The notes: generated by a model not told the origin, from the sequence alone. A stretch of DNA of 64,000 nucleotides from UBA5069 sp964560495 (GCA_964560495.1 CAZLMM010000006.1:1-64000), one strand, 5' to 3'. Counted from the stretch's first letter, positions 44,828 through 54,105 are shown. A program made the numbers and translations.

Positions 44828-46782
44828 CCATCGAAAAACTCCGCCCCACCTTCACCTTCGACCAGGAGCGCCTGGACGCCCTGAAAGCCATCGCGCCGGA
44901 AGCCTTCGCGGACGGCAAGATCAACTGGGACGCGCTCAAGGAGGTGCTGGGCGAACACCTGGAAGACGAGGGCCGCGACGCCGAGCACTTCGGCCTCTTC
45001 TGGCCGGGCAAGCGCGCAGCGCGGCGGCTGGCGAGTATGCCGAGCGCGGGCACGCTCAAGCCGGCGTTGGGCGAAGGCGTCAACGAGGCGACCACACGCC
45101 ACGTCTTCATCGAGGGCGACAACCTGGAGGTGCTCAAGCTCCTGCAGAAGAGCTACGCCGGACGCGTCAAGATGATCTACATCGACCCGCCCTACAACAC
45201 CGGCAACGACTTCATCTATTCCGACAACTTCACGCAGCCGCTGGAGGAGTACCTGCGGGCAACCGGCCAGGCCGACGAGATGGGCCGCGTGCTGGTGACG
45301 AACACGAAGAGCGGCGGGCGATACCACTCCAACTGGCTGAACATGATGTACCCGCGGCTGCGGCTGGCGCGTAACCTGCTGCGGAACGATGGAGTAATCT
45401 TTATCAGCATCGATGATCACGAAGTGGGTCATCTGCGTTTGCTTCTGTCAGAAGTGTTTGGCGAAGAGAATCTGTTAGGTCCACTTGTTTGGAAACGACG
45501 CACAGGCTCAAATGACGCCCAAGATAACATCTCAGTTGATCATGAGTATGTAATGATTGCGCGAGCAAGTGAGGATTATGGGTTCGGTGGAGTCCAGAAG
45601 GACTTCTCAAAATACAAGAATCCAGATAATGATCCGCGTGGCCCGTGGGCGTTTGATAATCTGACGTGTAACAAGACTGCACAGCAGCGTCCAAATCTTT
45701 TCTATCCTATCACCGACCCGAGTACTGGAATCAAGTATGAAGCAAATCCCAATCGTGTTTGGGCTTACGAGCGGGAGCGTATGAATCGCATAATCCTGGA
45801 TGGGAAGGTGATCTGGCCGAAAGATGGTAGGGGCACGCCCCAGTATAAGCGGCATTTGTCTGAAGTGCGTTCAGAACGGAAGCCGGTTTCGACCTGGATA
45901 GAAACATCTACACGCGATGTAAAAGAAGTTGAGTCTGAGTCAGAAAATTGGGACATGGTTATTGGCCAGACAAGCCTGAACCAGCAAGGAACCAAGGAGC
46001 TTCGAAGCCTATTTGACACGCAGGTGTTTGACTATCCAAAGCCCGTTTCGTTGCTCAGTTTCTTGATTGAACAGTCGAGCGACAATGATGGTGATGACAT
46101 TATCGTGGATTTTTTCGCTGGCTCTGGAACAACGGGCCAAGCGATGATTGAGGTGAACCAAAAAACGAGGGGTAACCGCCGATTCGTGCTCGTACAACTT
46201 CCTGAACCGGTTCCAGCTTTTTCTGCGGCAAAGGATGCAGGTTTTGACACCGTTGCCGACGTTTCAAAGGAGCGCATCCGTCGCGTCATCCAGCGCATGC
46301 AGGCCGAAGCAGTGGACAAGCCACCGGAGCGGGAGACGCCGGAAGACCTGGGCTTCAAGGTCTTCAAGCTCGACCGCTCGAATTTCAAGGCCTGGCGCGA
46401 CTTCGACGGCGGCGACCCTTCGGGCTTGGGACACTCAGGGCAGAGCCTGGCCGGGCTGCAAACCCTCTTCGACCAGTTCGAGTCGCCGCTGGCCGAGGGC
46501 TGGCAAGCAGCCGATCTGCTCGTCGAGGTGCTCCTCATGGAAGGCTTCCCCTTGGACAGTGCTGTCACGACGGCGCCGGAATTCGCCCGCAACACGGTGC
46601 AGATCGTCACATCCGACCTGGTCGCCCACCGCCTCTTCGTCTGCCTGGACGCCGTCATCCACCCCACCACCATCGCCGCACTCGTCCTGGGCGACGAGGA
46701 CATCTTCATCTGCCTGGACAGTGCGCTCAGCGACGAGGCCAAGGTGCAGCTGGAAGACGGCAGAAGAGTCAAGGTGATCTGA
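44824..46782 (+). CDS. mod: Type III restriction-modification Mod subunit (N6-adenine DNA methyltransferase)
   Basis: 652 residues, the usual Mod length. The beta-class order is clear: catalytic motif IV IYIDPPYNTGNDFIYSDNF (about residue 121) comes before the SAM-binding VDFFAGSGTTGQAMIE (about 431). Between them lies the target-recognition region (about 190-420). The N-terminal WPGKRAARRLA and IEGDNLEVLKLLQKSYAGRV are typical of Mod proteins. It methylates one strand of an asymmetric site and guides the Res subunit encoded at 49076. The recognition region is much lower in GC than both ends, consistent with a swapped specificity domain. Its ATG overlaps the stop of the HATPase gene. Near the C-terminus, DPSGLGHSGQ may come from a dispersed repeat. 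Confidence 0.92.
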   Translation: MTIEKLRPTFTFDQERLDALKAIAPEAFADGKINWDALKEVLGEHLEDEGRDAEHFGLFWPGKRAARRLASMPSAGTLKPALGEGVNEATTRHVFIEGDNLEVLKLLQKSYAGRVKMIYIDPPYNTGNDFIYSDNFTQPLEEYLRATGQADEMGRVLVTNTKSGGRYHSNWLNMMYPRLRLARNLLRNDGVIFISIDDHEVGHLRLLLSEVFGEENLLGPLVWKRRTGSNDAQDNISVDHEYVMIARASEDYGFGGVQKDFSKYKNPDNDPRGPWAFDNLTCNKTAQQRPNLFYPITDPSTGIKYEANPNRVWAYERERMNRIILDGKVIWPKDGRGTPQYKRHLSEVRSERKPVSTWIETSTRDVKEVESESENWDMVIGQTSLNQQGTKELRSLFDTQVFDYPKPVSLLSFLIEQSSDNDGDDIIVDFFAGSGTTGQAMIEVNQKTRGNRRFVLVQLPEPVPAFSAAKDAGFDTVADVSKERIRRVIQRMQAEAVDKPPERETPEDLGFKVFKLDRSNFKAWRDFDGGDPSGLGHSGQSLAGLQTLFDQFESPLAEGWQAADLLVEVLLMEGFPLDSAVTTAPEFARNTVQIVTSDLVAHRLFVCLDAVIHPTTIAALVLGDEDIFICLDSALSDEAKVQLEDGRRVKVI

Positions 46783-46804
46783 AATGGCGCGATCTGTCAC
46801 TCCC

Positions 46805-46834
46805 TTGCGCCTTTGGCGCGACTGGCGCTATACT
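46805..46834 (+). promoter_or_regulatory. Internal promoter between Mod and the ATPase gene
   Basis: TTGCGC (46805-46810), an 18-bp spacer and TATACT (46829-46834) lie in the only sizeable gap of the operon (135 bp). It would allow the ATPase, TOPRIM and Res genes to be expressed apart from Mod. The -10 box is good, the -35 box moderate. Confidence 0.5.
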
Positions 46835-46917
46835 GACTTTGCGCTGCGCTCATCATTTCGTCTGGTCATTGCGATCGGCTTGATTCAGGAACGCCGGCGT
46901 AGCGCAAAGAGGTAATC

Positions 46918-48414
46918 ATGCTGACTCGACTCAAAGTCTCTGGATTCAAAAACCTCGTCGATGTGGACGTGCTCTTTGGCCGCTTCACCTGCGTGGCTGG
47001 CGCCAATGGCACTGGCAAGTCGAATTTGTTCGACGCCATCCAGTTCCTGAGTCGGCTGGCCGATGATACGCTGCTCAACGCCGCGCTTGCCGTGCGCGCC
47101 GAAGGCGGACGCACCGCCGACCTGCGCCATCTCTTCCGTCGCTCGGGGGATCGCTTCGACGATCGCATGACCTTCGAGGTCGAGATGATCGTCCCCTCGG
47201 CTGGCATCGATGACCTGGGGCAGCGCGCCGAGGCGTCGATCACCTTCCTGCGCTACCAGCTCACACTGGGCTACCGGGCAGACGGCCAACTCCCCAATCT
47301 CGGCGGCCTGGAAATTCTCCACGAGGAGCTGTCGCACATCAATGTGGGCGACGCCGCAAAAAATCTGCGCTTTCCCCACAAAGCGGCGTGGCGCCGTTCG
47401 GTCGTCAAGGGTCGCCGCGTCGGTGAATTCATCTCCACCGGTGAAAAAGAGGGGAAGCGCATCGTCAAGCTGCATCAGGATGGAACAGCTGGACGCCCGC
47501 GCGAATACCTGGCCGCCACACTGCCGCGCACCGTGCTCTCATCGGCCAACGCCATCGAGAGTCCGACCACGCTGCTCGCCCGCCGCGAGCTGCAATCCTG
47601 GCGTCTGCTGCAACTGGAACCTTCCGCCCTACGCAAACCAGATGAGTTCACTGCCCCACCGCGCTTGGGCGTCGATGGGGCGCACATGCCTTCCACACTG
47701 AACTACCTGGCGCGTACGCCGCAGAACGGCGCGCCAGCGGGCGGAACGCCATCCCCCGTGTTGGATGAGTTGGCTGCCCGTCTCTCTGAACTTGTCGAAC
47801 AGGTGCAGAACGTGCGCGTCGACCGCGACGACCAGCGGCAGATCCTCACGCTGGAATTGACCGATCTGAGCGGCACGCCCTTGCCGGCGCGTTCCCTCTC
47901 CGATGGCACGCTGCGCTTCCTGGCTCTGGTCGTGCTTTCGCTCGATCCCAGAGAAGAAGGCCTCATCTGCCTGGAGGAACCGGAAAACGGCATTCACCCG
48001 GAGCGCATACCGGTCATCCTCCAACTCCTGCAAGAGATCGCTGTCGACGTCGAGAGCGAAGTGGGAACAGACAATCCACTGCGCCAGGTGATCATCAACA
48101 CCCACTCACCCGGCGTCGTCAGCCAGGTTGCCGATGACTCCATCCTGGTCTCGGAATTGCAGGAAGTGATCGTCGACGGAAAGCGCGGTCGCGCGGCGCG
48201 TTTTCGTTGGCTGCCGGACACCTGGCGCTGTGAGGCGGACCCGGCGACGCCACCCGTTGCACGCGGCAAACTGCTCGCCTACCTCAACCCGGTCGGTTCG
48301 CTCGTCTCTTTGGGGAACCAGATCGCGGCAGATCCTGGCAGTCGCAGGCCGCGTCGCCTGGTTGACAGGCCCGATTTTCAACCCTATTTGCTGGTCTTTC
48401 AACAACCAAAGTGA
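46918..48414 (+). CDS. RecF/OLD-like ABC ATPase embedded in the type III locus
   Basis: 498 residues. MLTRLKVSGFKNLVDVDVLF and GANGTGKSNLFDAIQFLSRL (Walker A, about 27-34) start an AAA_21/RecF-type domain. The ABC signature is LSDGTLRFLALV (about 331), Walker B is GLICLEEPENGIHP (about 352) and the His loop is VIINTHSPG (about 394). The insertion between the two halves (about 90-320) would include a coiled arm. AGAGG (46908-46912) precedes the ATG by 5 nt. The stop overlaps the next GTG (GTGA), so it is made with the TOPRIM-like partner, as in other ATPase/TOPRIM defence pairs. It probably acts as the DNA- or damage-sensing switch that licenses the partner. Confidence 0.85.
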   Translation: MLTRLKVSGFKNLVDVDVLFGRFTCVAGANGTGKSNLFDAIQFLSRLADDTLLNAALAVRAEGGRTADLRHLFRRSGDRFDDRMTFEVEMIVPSAGIDDLGQRAEASITFLRYQLTLGYRADGQLPNLGGLEILHEELSHINVGDAAKNLRFPHKAAWRRSVVKGRRVGEFISTGEKEGKRIVKLHQDGTAGRPREYLAATLPRTVLSSANAIESPTTLLARRELQSWRLLQLEPSALRKPDEFTAPPRLGVDGAHMPSTLNYLARTPQNGAPAGGTPSPVLDELAARLSELVEQVQNVRVDRDDQRQILTLELTDLSGTPLPARSLSDGTLRFLALVVLSLDPREEGLICLEEPENGIHPERIPVILQLLQEIAVDVESEVGTDNPLRQVIINTHSPGVVSQVADDSILVSELQEVIVDGKRGRAARFRWLPDTWRCEADPATPPVARGKLLAYLNPVGSLVSLGNQIAADPGSRRPRRLVDRPDFQPYLLVFQQPK

Positions 48415-49058
48415 AGGAATTGACGTTCACCCTGGTCACTGACGGCAGCTCCGATGTCGTCCTGTTGCCCATTCTCACATGGTTGCTGCGCGCCAACGGC
48501 GTGACGATGGCGCTGCAACCGGTCTGGGCAGATACGCGCCGGGCGAATCTGCCGCGCGGTGCAAATCTGACTGACAGATTGCGCGTGGCCCTTGACCTCT
48601 TTCCCTGTGACCTGCTCTTCGTGCATCGCGATGCAGAGCGGGCGTCGCGCACCCATCGCGTCGCCGAAATTCAGCGGGCGCTGCAGCTACTATCCACTAC
48701 CACACCCCAACCGCAGGCAGTTTGTGTGGTGCCGGTGCGCATGCAGGAGGCATGGCTGCTCTTCGAAGAGACGGCCATCAAGCACGCCGCCGGGAATGGA
48801 GCGTTTCGCGAAAGCCTGGACCTTCCGCTGCTCAGAGAGTTGGAGTCGCTGCCGGACCCCAAAGCAATGCTCCATGACCGTCTCCGTCGTGCCAGCGGTT
48901 TGGGCGGGCGGCGTCTGGGCACATTTCCCGTCGGTCAGCGCGCCCGCCGCGTCGCTGAATTGATTGACGACTTCTCCCCACTGCGCGCCTTGACTGCATT
49001 CAGCGCACTGGAAAGTGACGTGCGGGACGTCGTATCGCAGTCTCGTTGGGTAGCCTGA
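48411..49058 (+). CDS. TOPRIM-like partner of the ATPase (small putative effector)
   Basis: 215 residues from the overlapping GTG at 48411. LTFTLVTDGSSDVVLLPIL corresponds to the first TOPRIM-type strand, with Asp in place of the usual Glu of E-G-x-x-D. CDLLFVHRDAERASR (about 66-80) gives the D-x-D-like strand (H-R-D-A-E). VVPVRMQEAWLLFEE (about 105-120) is a conserved helix. This pattern resembles the DUF4276/RloB and DUF4435 groups encoded beside RecF-like ATPases. I would call it a divergent TOPRIM-fold nuclease or nucleotide-processing effector; the exact family is uncertain. It lies 17 bp upstream of the Res ATG. Confidence 0.6.
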   Translation: MKELTFTLVTDGSSDVVLLPILTWLLRANGVTMALQPVWADTRRANLPRGANLTDRLRVALDLFPCDLLFVHRDAERASRTHRVAEIQRALQLLSTTTPQPQAVCVVPVRMQEAWLLFEETAIKHAAGNGAFRESLDLPLLRELESLPDPKAMLHDRLRRASGLGGRRLGTFPVGQRARRVAELIDDFSPLRALTAFSALESDVRDVVSQSRWVA

Positions 49059-49075
49059 ACGGGTGTAGGACGATC

Positions 49076-52048
49076 ATGGCCAGACTTCGTTTCCAGTTCG
49101 ATGCCAATCAGGAACATCAGATGCGGGCGGTCGAGAGCATCGCCGGCATCTTCGAAGGCTTTGCCCGCCGCGAGGCCGCGTTTCAACTCGGCGATGAGAT
49201 CGTCGCCAATCTGCCGCCCTTCGAGGATCTGGCCGAAACGTGGCTGCTGGGAAACCTGCAAGCGGTCCAGCGGAACAATGGGTTGGCCGAGCATTTCATG
49301 CTCGATTGGGACAGCGGCATTGGCCTTGCGGGCATTGCCGACGAGAACCATCGTTTCCCGCACTTCACCATCGAGATGGAGACCGGCACCGGTAAGACCT
49401 ACGTCTACGTGCGCGCCATCTACGAGCTGCGCCGGCGCTTCGGCTGGAGCAAATTCGTCATCGTCGTGCCGAGCATCGCCATTTACGAAGGCGTCATCAA
49501 GAATGTGCAGGTGACGCGCGACCACTTTCGGGCTTTGTACGGCAATGAACCTTTCGACCTGATCCCCTACGACGGCAGCCAGATCAGCCGCCTACGTCAC
49601 TTCGCAACGGCCAACACGATCACAGTCCTGTTGATCACGCTCGATGCCTTCAACAAGGCCAGCAACAACCTCTACAAGGCTTCGGAGAAACTGCCGGGCG
49701 AACGTCGTCCCTTCCAGTTCGTCCAGGAAACCCGCCCGATCCTGATCCTGGACGAGCCGCAGAACATGGAGAGCGAGCGGGCCAAAGAAGCGCTGCGCAC
49801 ACTCAAGCCCATCTTCGCCCTGCGTTTCAGCGCCACCCACCGCACCAGCCCGAACCTGGTCTACCGCCTGTCGCCCTTCGACGCCTACCGGCGCAGCCTG
49901 GTCAAGCGCATTGAGGTCTACGGAGTGACCGAACGAGACAACGCCAACACTGCTTTTCTGGCGCTGACAGAGATCACGCCGCCCCCGCGCATCACGGCCA
50001 CGGTGCGCACACGCGTCACCGACCGCAGCGGAACGCGTGAAGCTGAGGTGGTGCTGCACCAGGGTGACGACCTTGCCGAGAAGACGGGCCGGCAGGAGCA
50101 TCACGGCTTTGTGGTCGAGAACATCGACTTCGGAGCCGGCTTCGTCGAGTTCGCCAACGGAGAGCGCCTCTATCTGCTGGAGAGAATGGCGCCCTCGCGT
50201 CCGGCCGTCTTCCGCGAGCAGATCCGCCAGACCATTCGGCGGCATATGCAGTGGCAGGCCGAAGTGGCTGGGCGCGACATCAAGGTGCTCTCCCTCTTCT
50301 TCATCGACCGGGTGGCCAACTACACCGCCGCCGACGGCCTGATCCGCCGTCTCTTCGACGAGGAGTTCGAGCGCGCCAGGCACGACTTCGGCGCGTTCGA
50401 GCATCTCCAGCCAGCAGAGGTGCGCCGGGCGTACTTCGCCAAGAAGAAAGCAAAGGATGGTCGCGAGGAAGAGATCGACACCGAGAGTCGCACTGCCGCC
50501 GAACGCGAGCTGGAGAAACAGGCTTTTGCGCTGATCATGCGCGACAAGGAGCGCCTGCTCTCCTTCGACGAACCGGTCAGCTTCATCTTTGCCCACTCGG
50601 CGCTCAAAGAAGGCTGGGACAACCCCAACGTCTTCCAGATCTGCACACTGAACCAGACCGTTTCCGAAGTCAAGAAGCGCCAGGAGATCGGGCGCGGGCT
50701 GCGCCTGGCTGTCAACCAAAGCGGGGAGCGTGTGCACGACGAGGAGGTGAATGTCCTCACCGTCGTTGCCAACGAAAGCTACCATGACTACGCAGCGCGT
50801 CTGCAGAACGAGTACGTAGCTGACGGCGATGCGCCGCCGCCGGCGCCCACCAACGCTCGCCGGCGCAAGGACGCCACCCGCAACGACCGCATCTTCTATC
50901 GCAACGAACACTTTCAGGCGTTCTGGGAGAAACTCAACCGCCGTTTGCGCTACCAACTACACGTGGACACACCCACCCTCATCGAAGAGTGCGTCATCCG
51001 GCTCAATCGCCAGACCTTCCCCGGTCACGTGCTTGTGGTCGAGAAGGGCAGGATCGTTCTCGGCTCGTTCAAGATCAAGATCGAGCGCGTCACGGCCGGC
51101 AAGGCACAGATCATGCTCAGTCTGTTCGACGCCGAGGGCGATCCGAAGAAGATCAGCCAGACGTTCAAGCCGGGGGATGACTTCGCCAAAGTGTTGCGCG
51201 ACGATCGGCTGCGCAATCTGGGTACGCTGGCCATCGAAACGGAGGGCAACGGCTACCGGGCTGTCTTCACCAGCACCTCGTGGCGGCTGGCAGATGGGCA
51301 GGAAATGGAGTACACGCCTGAAGGGTTTGGTGGACGCGCTAACTCGCGGGAAACTCAGGAACGGGCTGAGCGCTATCCCATCTTCAATCTGATCGAGCGC
51401 GCCGCCCGTCAAACGGGACTGACGCGCCCAACAATCAACACCATCTTTCGGCGAATGCGAGATGACCACAAAATGCGTTTTTTCGACAATCCGGAAGGCT
51501 TTGCCACTGTCTTTATCAACGAACTGCGCAACGCGTTGGCCGATCACATCACCAAGCGCATCGAGTTCACGCCGGACGATGGCGAACCGCCCTACGATCT
51601 CGGCGAAATTTTCCCGCCGAAACGGAGCTATCCACAGAAAGAACTCTTGGAAGCCGGCCCTCATGGACTCTACGACCTGGTGCAGAAAGATTCGGACGTA
51701 GAGCAATACTACGTCGAGGCCATTCGACAGGAGGGGGACGCCATCGTCTTCTACTTCAAGTTCCCGCCAGGGTTCAAGGTCGATCTGCCGAACCTGATCG
51801 GCAACTACAACCCAGATTGGGGTGTAGCGCGTGTCGACCGCTCTGGCCAAGTACAGGTGCGCACCTTTGTTCATGAAACCAAAGGCACGAGCAATCTGGC
51901 CAGGCTGCAATTCCCTCACGAACGCCGCAAGATCGAGTGTGCGCAAAAGTACTTTGCCGCGATCGGGGTGAACTACCTGACGATCGATCCGAAGAAAATT
52001 GGTGGATGGTGGCAGGATAGGAGTAGCCAAACTCCGCCATTATATTGA
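49076..52048 (+). CDS. res: Type III restriction endonuclease Res subunit, 3' end altered by an IS
   Basis: 990 residues from ATG 49076 (AGGA 5 nt upstream). SF2 helicase motifs: EMETGTGKTYVYVRAIYELR (about 100-118), LILDEPQNM (about 226), RFSATHRT (about 252), HSALKEGWDNPNVFQ and RQEIGRGLRLAV (about 536). The C-terminal nuclease domain has NYNPDWGVARV and FVHETKGT (about 912-937), the P-D...E-x-K of type III enzymes. With Mod it translocates from unmethylated sites and cuts DNA. It is separated from Mod by the ATPase/TOPRIM pair, which is unusual because mod and res are normally adjacent. The stop codon TGA (52046-52048) lies inside the terminal repeat of the downstream IS630 element, so the natural last residues may be missing. 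Confidence 0.9.
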   Translation: MARLRFQFDANQEHQMRAVESIAGIFEGFARREAAFQLGDEIVANLPPFEDLAETWLLGNLQAVQRNNGLAEHFMLDWDSGIGLAGIADENHRFPHFTIEMETGTGKTYVYVRAIYELRRRFGWSKFVIVVPSIAIYEGVIKNVQVTRDHFRALYGNEPFDLIPYDGSQISRLRHFATANTITVLLITLDAFNKASNNLYKASEKLPGERRPFQFVQETRPILILDEPQNMESERAKEALRTLKPIFALRFSATHRTSPNLVYRLSPFDAYRRSLVKRIEVYGVTERDNANTAFLALTEITPPPRITATVRTRVTDRSGTREAEVVLHQGDDLAEKTGRQEHHGFVVENIDFGAGFVEFANGERLYLLERMAPSRPAVFREQIRQTIRRHMQWQAEVAGRDIKVLSLFFIDRVANYTAADGLIRRLFDEEFERARHDFGAFEHLQPAEVRRAYFAKKKAKDGREEEIDTESRTAAERELEKQAFALIMRDKERLLSFDEPVSFIFAHSALKEGWDNPNVFQICTLNQTVSEVKKRQEIGRGLRLAVNQSGERVHDEEVNVLTVVANESYHDYAARLQNEYVADGDAPPPAPTNARRRKDATRNDRIFYRNEHFQAFWEKLNRRLRYQLHVDTPTLIEECVIRLNRQTFPGHVLVVEKGRIVLGSFKIKIERVTAGKAQIMLSLFDAEGDPKKISQTFKPGDDFAKVLRDDRLRNLGTLAIETEGNGYRAVFTSTSWRLADGQEMEYTPEGFGGRANSRETQERAERYPIFNLIERAARQTGLTRPTINTIFRRMRDDHKMRFFDNPEGFATVFINELRNALADHITKRIEFTPDDGEPPYDLGEIFPPKRSYPQKELLEAGPHGLYDLVQKDSDVEQYYVEAIRQEGDAIVFYFKFPPGFKVDLPNLIGNYNPDWGVARVDRSGQVQVRTFVHETKGTSNLARLQFPHERRKIECAQKYFAAIGVNYLTIDPKKIGGWWQDRSSQTPPLY

Positions 52049-52958
52049 GTTCAGAATGAAAGGCGGAGTTTCTCGACATCAGGATCTAGGTCAAAATGAG
52101 GCCAAAGCCGGGCGATAATCTGTAAAGGATCACGGTTGATGTTGTCGATGAAGGTCAGGCAGTCCTGGAGGAGTTCGTCCAGCGTCTTGTGACAGTAGTG
52201 TTGCGTCACCTCTTCGCGCAGCCACTTCCAGAGTCCCTCAATAGGATTGTGGCCAGGACTGTAGCCAGGGAATAGCCGACTTCCATGTCTTGATGGAGAT
52301 TGACTTCGTCGACATAAACCATGACCACTTCGCCACGGCACAGCGTTCAGAGAACGTTTGGAATTGCTCGACGAACCCCGCCCGCGCCGCCGGAGTGGCC
52401 TTGGCCAACAGCTTCTTGCTCCGTTTCCAACTCAGGCCTGCGGAATGGAGAATGGTGCGCAGGGCGCTCCGGCTGATGCGCCGTCCCAGGTGGGTGGCTA
52501 CCCAACGTTGCAGCTTCTTGAGGGTCCACCCACGTCCGGGGAGCCCATGATCGTGAGGAGTGCTGTGGCTGACGATGTTCACCAGTTCGGCTCTTGTGTC
52601 CTGGGGAAAAAGGGGGTGCGTCCACCACTGTGGCGATAGGCAACCGCTGCCGGCCCATCCGCATTGTATCGGTGAATCCAGCCCATGACCGTCTCGTTTT
52701 CCCGCCCTGTGGCTTTGGCCCACTGCGTGGCAGTGGCTTGGTTGGCGCCAATCGCGTACAACGCCAGGTACCTTTCGCGACTTCTGGGATGCTCCGCTTC
52801 CCTTGACAACCTGAGCATATCGTCTGCAGTCTGATTCCATTTGGCAAAATTCGGTCGCAACACTGGCTTCCCTCCTCGACTTCTATTCACTGGCCTATTT
52901 CTGGAAGCCAGTCTAGCATATCTTACCCAGAAGTCCGGTTTTCACTCTGTTTTGAGTA
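52043..52958 (-). mobile_element. Decayed IS630/Tc1-family insertion sequence
   Basis: Imperfect terminal inverted repeats of about 28 bp are recognisable: TATTGAGTTCAGAATGAAAG at 52043 and, inverted, TACTCAAAACAGAGTGAAAA ending at 52958. Each end abuts a TA dinucleotide, the target used and duplicated by this family. The element is about 0.9 kb, shorter than a functional copy, because the transposase gene carries a deletion and frameshifts. Confidence 0.78.
52051..52890 (-). pseudogene. IS630-family transposase, frameshifted and internally deleted
   Basis: Three reading frames are needed. The N-terminal part gives ERYLALYAIGANQATATQWA and VMGWIHRYNADGPAAVAY (helix-turn-helix). After a shift in the CCCCCTTTTTCCCC run (about 52610) the frame reads TRAELVNIVSHSTPHDHGLP and GWTLKKLQRWVATHLGRRIS. 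A further frame gives VYVDEVNLHQDMEVGY, with the first catalytic Asp. This is joined almost directly to PGYSPGHNPIEGLWKWLREE, with the last catalytic Glu. About 70-80 residues with the middle Asp are missing, so the enzyme cannot be active. Confidence 0.85.
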
Positions 52959-52982
52959 TAGTAATCGTCAAGGAAATATGCG

Positions 52983-53612
52983 ATGTCAGAGACATTCGAC
53001 TCCAAACAACTGGTAGCAGATGGGTACAATCAGGTGGCTGACGCCTACGCCCAAATGGAGCGCGCAGCACCGTGGCCGCGCATGCGCTGGTTGGAAAAGC
53101 TGATGAATTTGTTACCGCAGGGTGCTGCTGTTCTGGATTTAGGTTGTGGTTCAGGTGACCCGGCAGATATCATCTTAGCCCGCCAGCATCAGGTGACCGG
53201 CGTTGATATTTCCGAGGCCCAAATTCGTAAGGCGCGCCAGAACGTACCCGACGGTACATTCATTCAGGCAGACCTGGGTGCGATTGCTTTTCCACCCGCC
53301 TCATTTGATGCGGTAGTCTCGTTTTACACATTGGAACATTTGCCACGCGAGGAACATGGTCTGATTCTTTCCCGTATTGCGACCTGGCTGACCTTGGGTG
53401 GTTACTTCTTACTCGGAACTGAGGCGGTAGAGATTCCTGGAGTTGTTGGTTCCTGGCTTGGCGTCCCCATGTTTTTTAGTAGTTACGATGCGGAGACACT
53501 ACAGGGATTACTCAGGGAAGCAGGATTTGTCATTCAACAACAAGCGACCGAGCCACAAATAGAACAAGGACATGAGATCCAGTATCTATGGGTTCTGGCG
53601 CAGAAAGTCTGA
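52983..53612 (+). CDS. Class I SAM-dependent methyltransferase
   Basis: 209 residues: VLDLGCGSGDPADIILA (SAM motif I, about residue 50), VTGVDISEAQIRKARQNVPD, FIQADLGAIAFPPASFDAVV (motifs II/III) and FYTLEHLPREEHGLILSRIA, then LTLGGYFLLGTE. This is the generic UbiE/Methyltransf_11-type fold; the substrate is unknown. AAGGA (52970-52974) lies 8 nt before the ATG. The gene starts 25 bp after the IS630 right end. TATAGT at 52957-52962 spans that end and could act as a hybrid -10 box. Its composition is more AT-rich than the flanking chromosome, so it may be foreign. Confidence 0.82.
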   Translation: MSETFDSKQLVADGYNQVADAYAQMERAAPWPRMRWLEKLMNLLPQGAAVLDLGCGSGDPADIILARQHQVTGVDISEAQIRKARQNVPDGTFIQADLGAIAFPPASFDAVVSFYTLEHLPREEHGLILSRIATWLTLGGYFLLGTEAVEIPGVVGSWLGVPMFFSSYDAETLQGLLREAGFVIQQQATEPQIEQGHEIQYLWVLAQKV

Positions 53613-53861
53613 GCGATCGTCCGTGTCAGGCTGTGATGTTTGGTATGGATTCATCGCAAGTATAAGTTCGTGAGCACGCCGCCGAACATTCGCTGCACCT
53701 GATTCGCTCTGCTCGGGGGTGATCTGGGCGCTTTCCTCCGGCTTGTGATCTCGTCGTCGGTGAGGTTGTGCTTTCAGCGTTCGCAGGTGAGCCTATAGTT
53801 TGGCCACAGAGACGATCACACATGACGGAATGGGTAGGCGAGACAAGCATTGTGCATATCC

Positions 53862-54020
53862 ATGAAAACAGAACAGACAGCCTGGTCGCAGTTTTCTGCC
53901 AGCGATCCACCCAGACGTACAAGGCGGCGGGCTGCCGCCGTGGAACGGTTAACTGGTCCAGGTTCCAAACACATTCTGGAGTTGGGTTGTGGGAGTGGAA
54001 TGGTTGCGGGATGTTTTTGA
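53862..54020 (+). pseudogene. 5' fragment of a second SAM-dependent methyltransferase
   Basis: 52 codons from ATG 53862: MKTEQTAWSQFSASDPPRRT, then HILELGCGSGMVAGCF and a stop. The L-E-L-G-C-G-S-G is SAM motif I, so this is the first quarter of a methyltransferase. It is cut exactly where the repeat-bearing scar (54017-54105) begins. The 250 bp between the previous gene and this fragment show nothing I can assign. Confidence 0.65.
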
Positions 54021-54025
54021 CAAGC

Positions 54026-54105
54026 AGAAAGCGCGTCAATTGATCATGAGAAATCGCGTCAGTTGGATGGGTTGGAAGAAAAAGTGATCATGAGAAAGCG
54101 CGTCA
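54026..54105 (+). repeat. Three direct repeats TGATCATGAGAAAGCGCGTCA in an insertion scar
   Basis: Full copies lie at 54041-54061 (one mismatch) and 54085-54105, with a 13-bp partial copy, AGAAAGCGCGTCA, at 54026-54038. The spacing is about 22 and 44 bp. The block separates two gene fragments that face each other. Multiple sub-terminal repeats of this kind occur at ends of some insertion sequences, for example the IS21 family; that assignment is a guess. Confidence 0.65.

Noticed and set aside
46918..49058. Calling the ATPase/TOPRIM pair PARIS outright
   Set aside because: The organisation is similar, but the small protein lacks an obvious DUF4435 signature by eye, so only the resemblance is claimed.
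53626..54039. 137-codon minus-strand frame
   Set aside because: No start signal or recognisable domain, and it is antisense to the methyltransferase fragment.
54026..54105. CRISPR-like repeat array
   Set aside because: Only three repeats, unequal spacing, no cas genes, and gene fragments on both sides; an element scar fits better.
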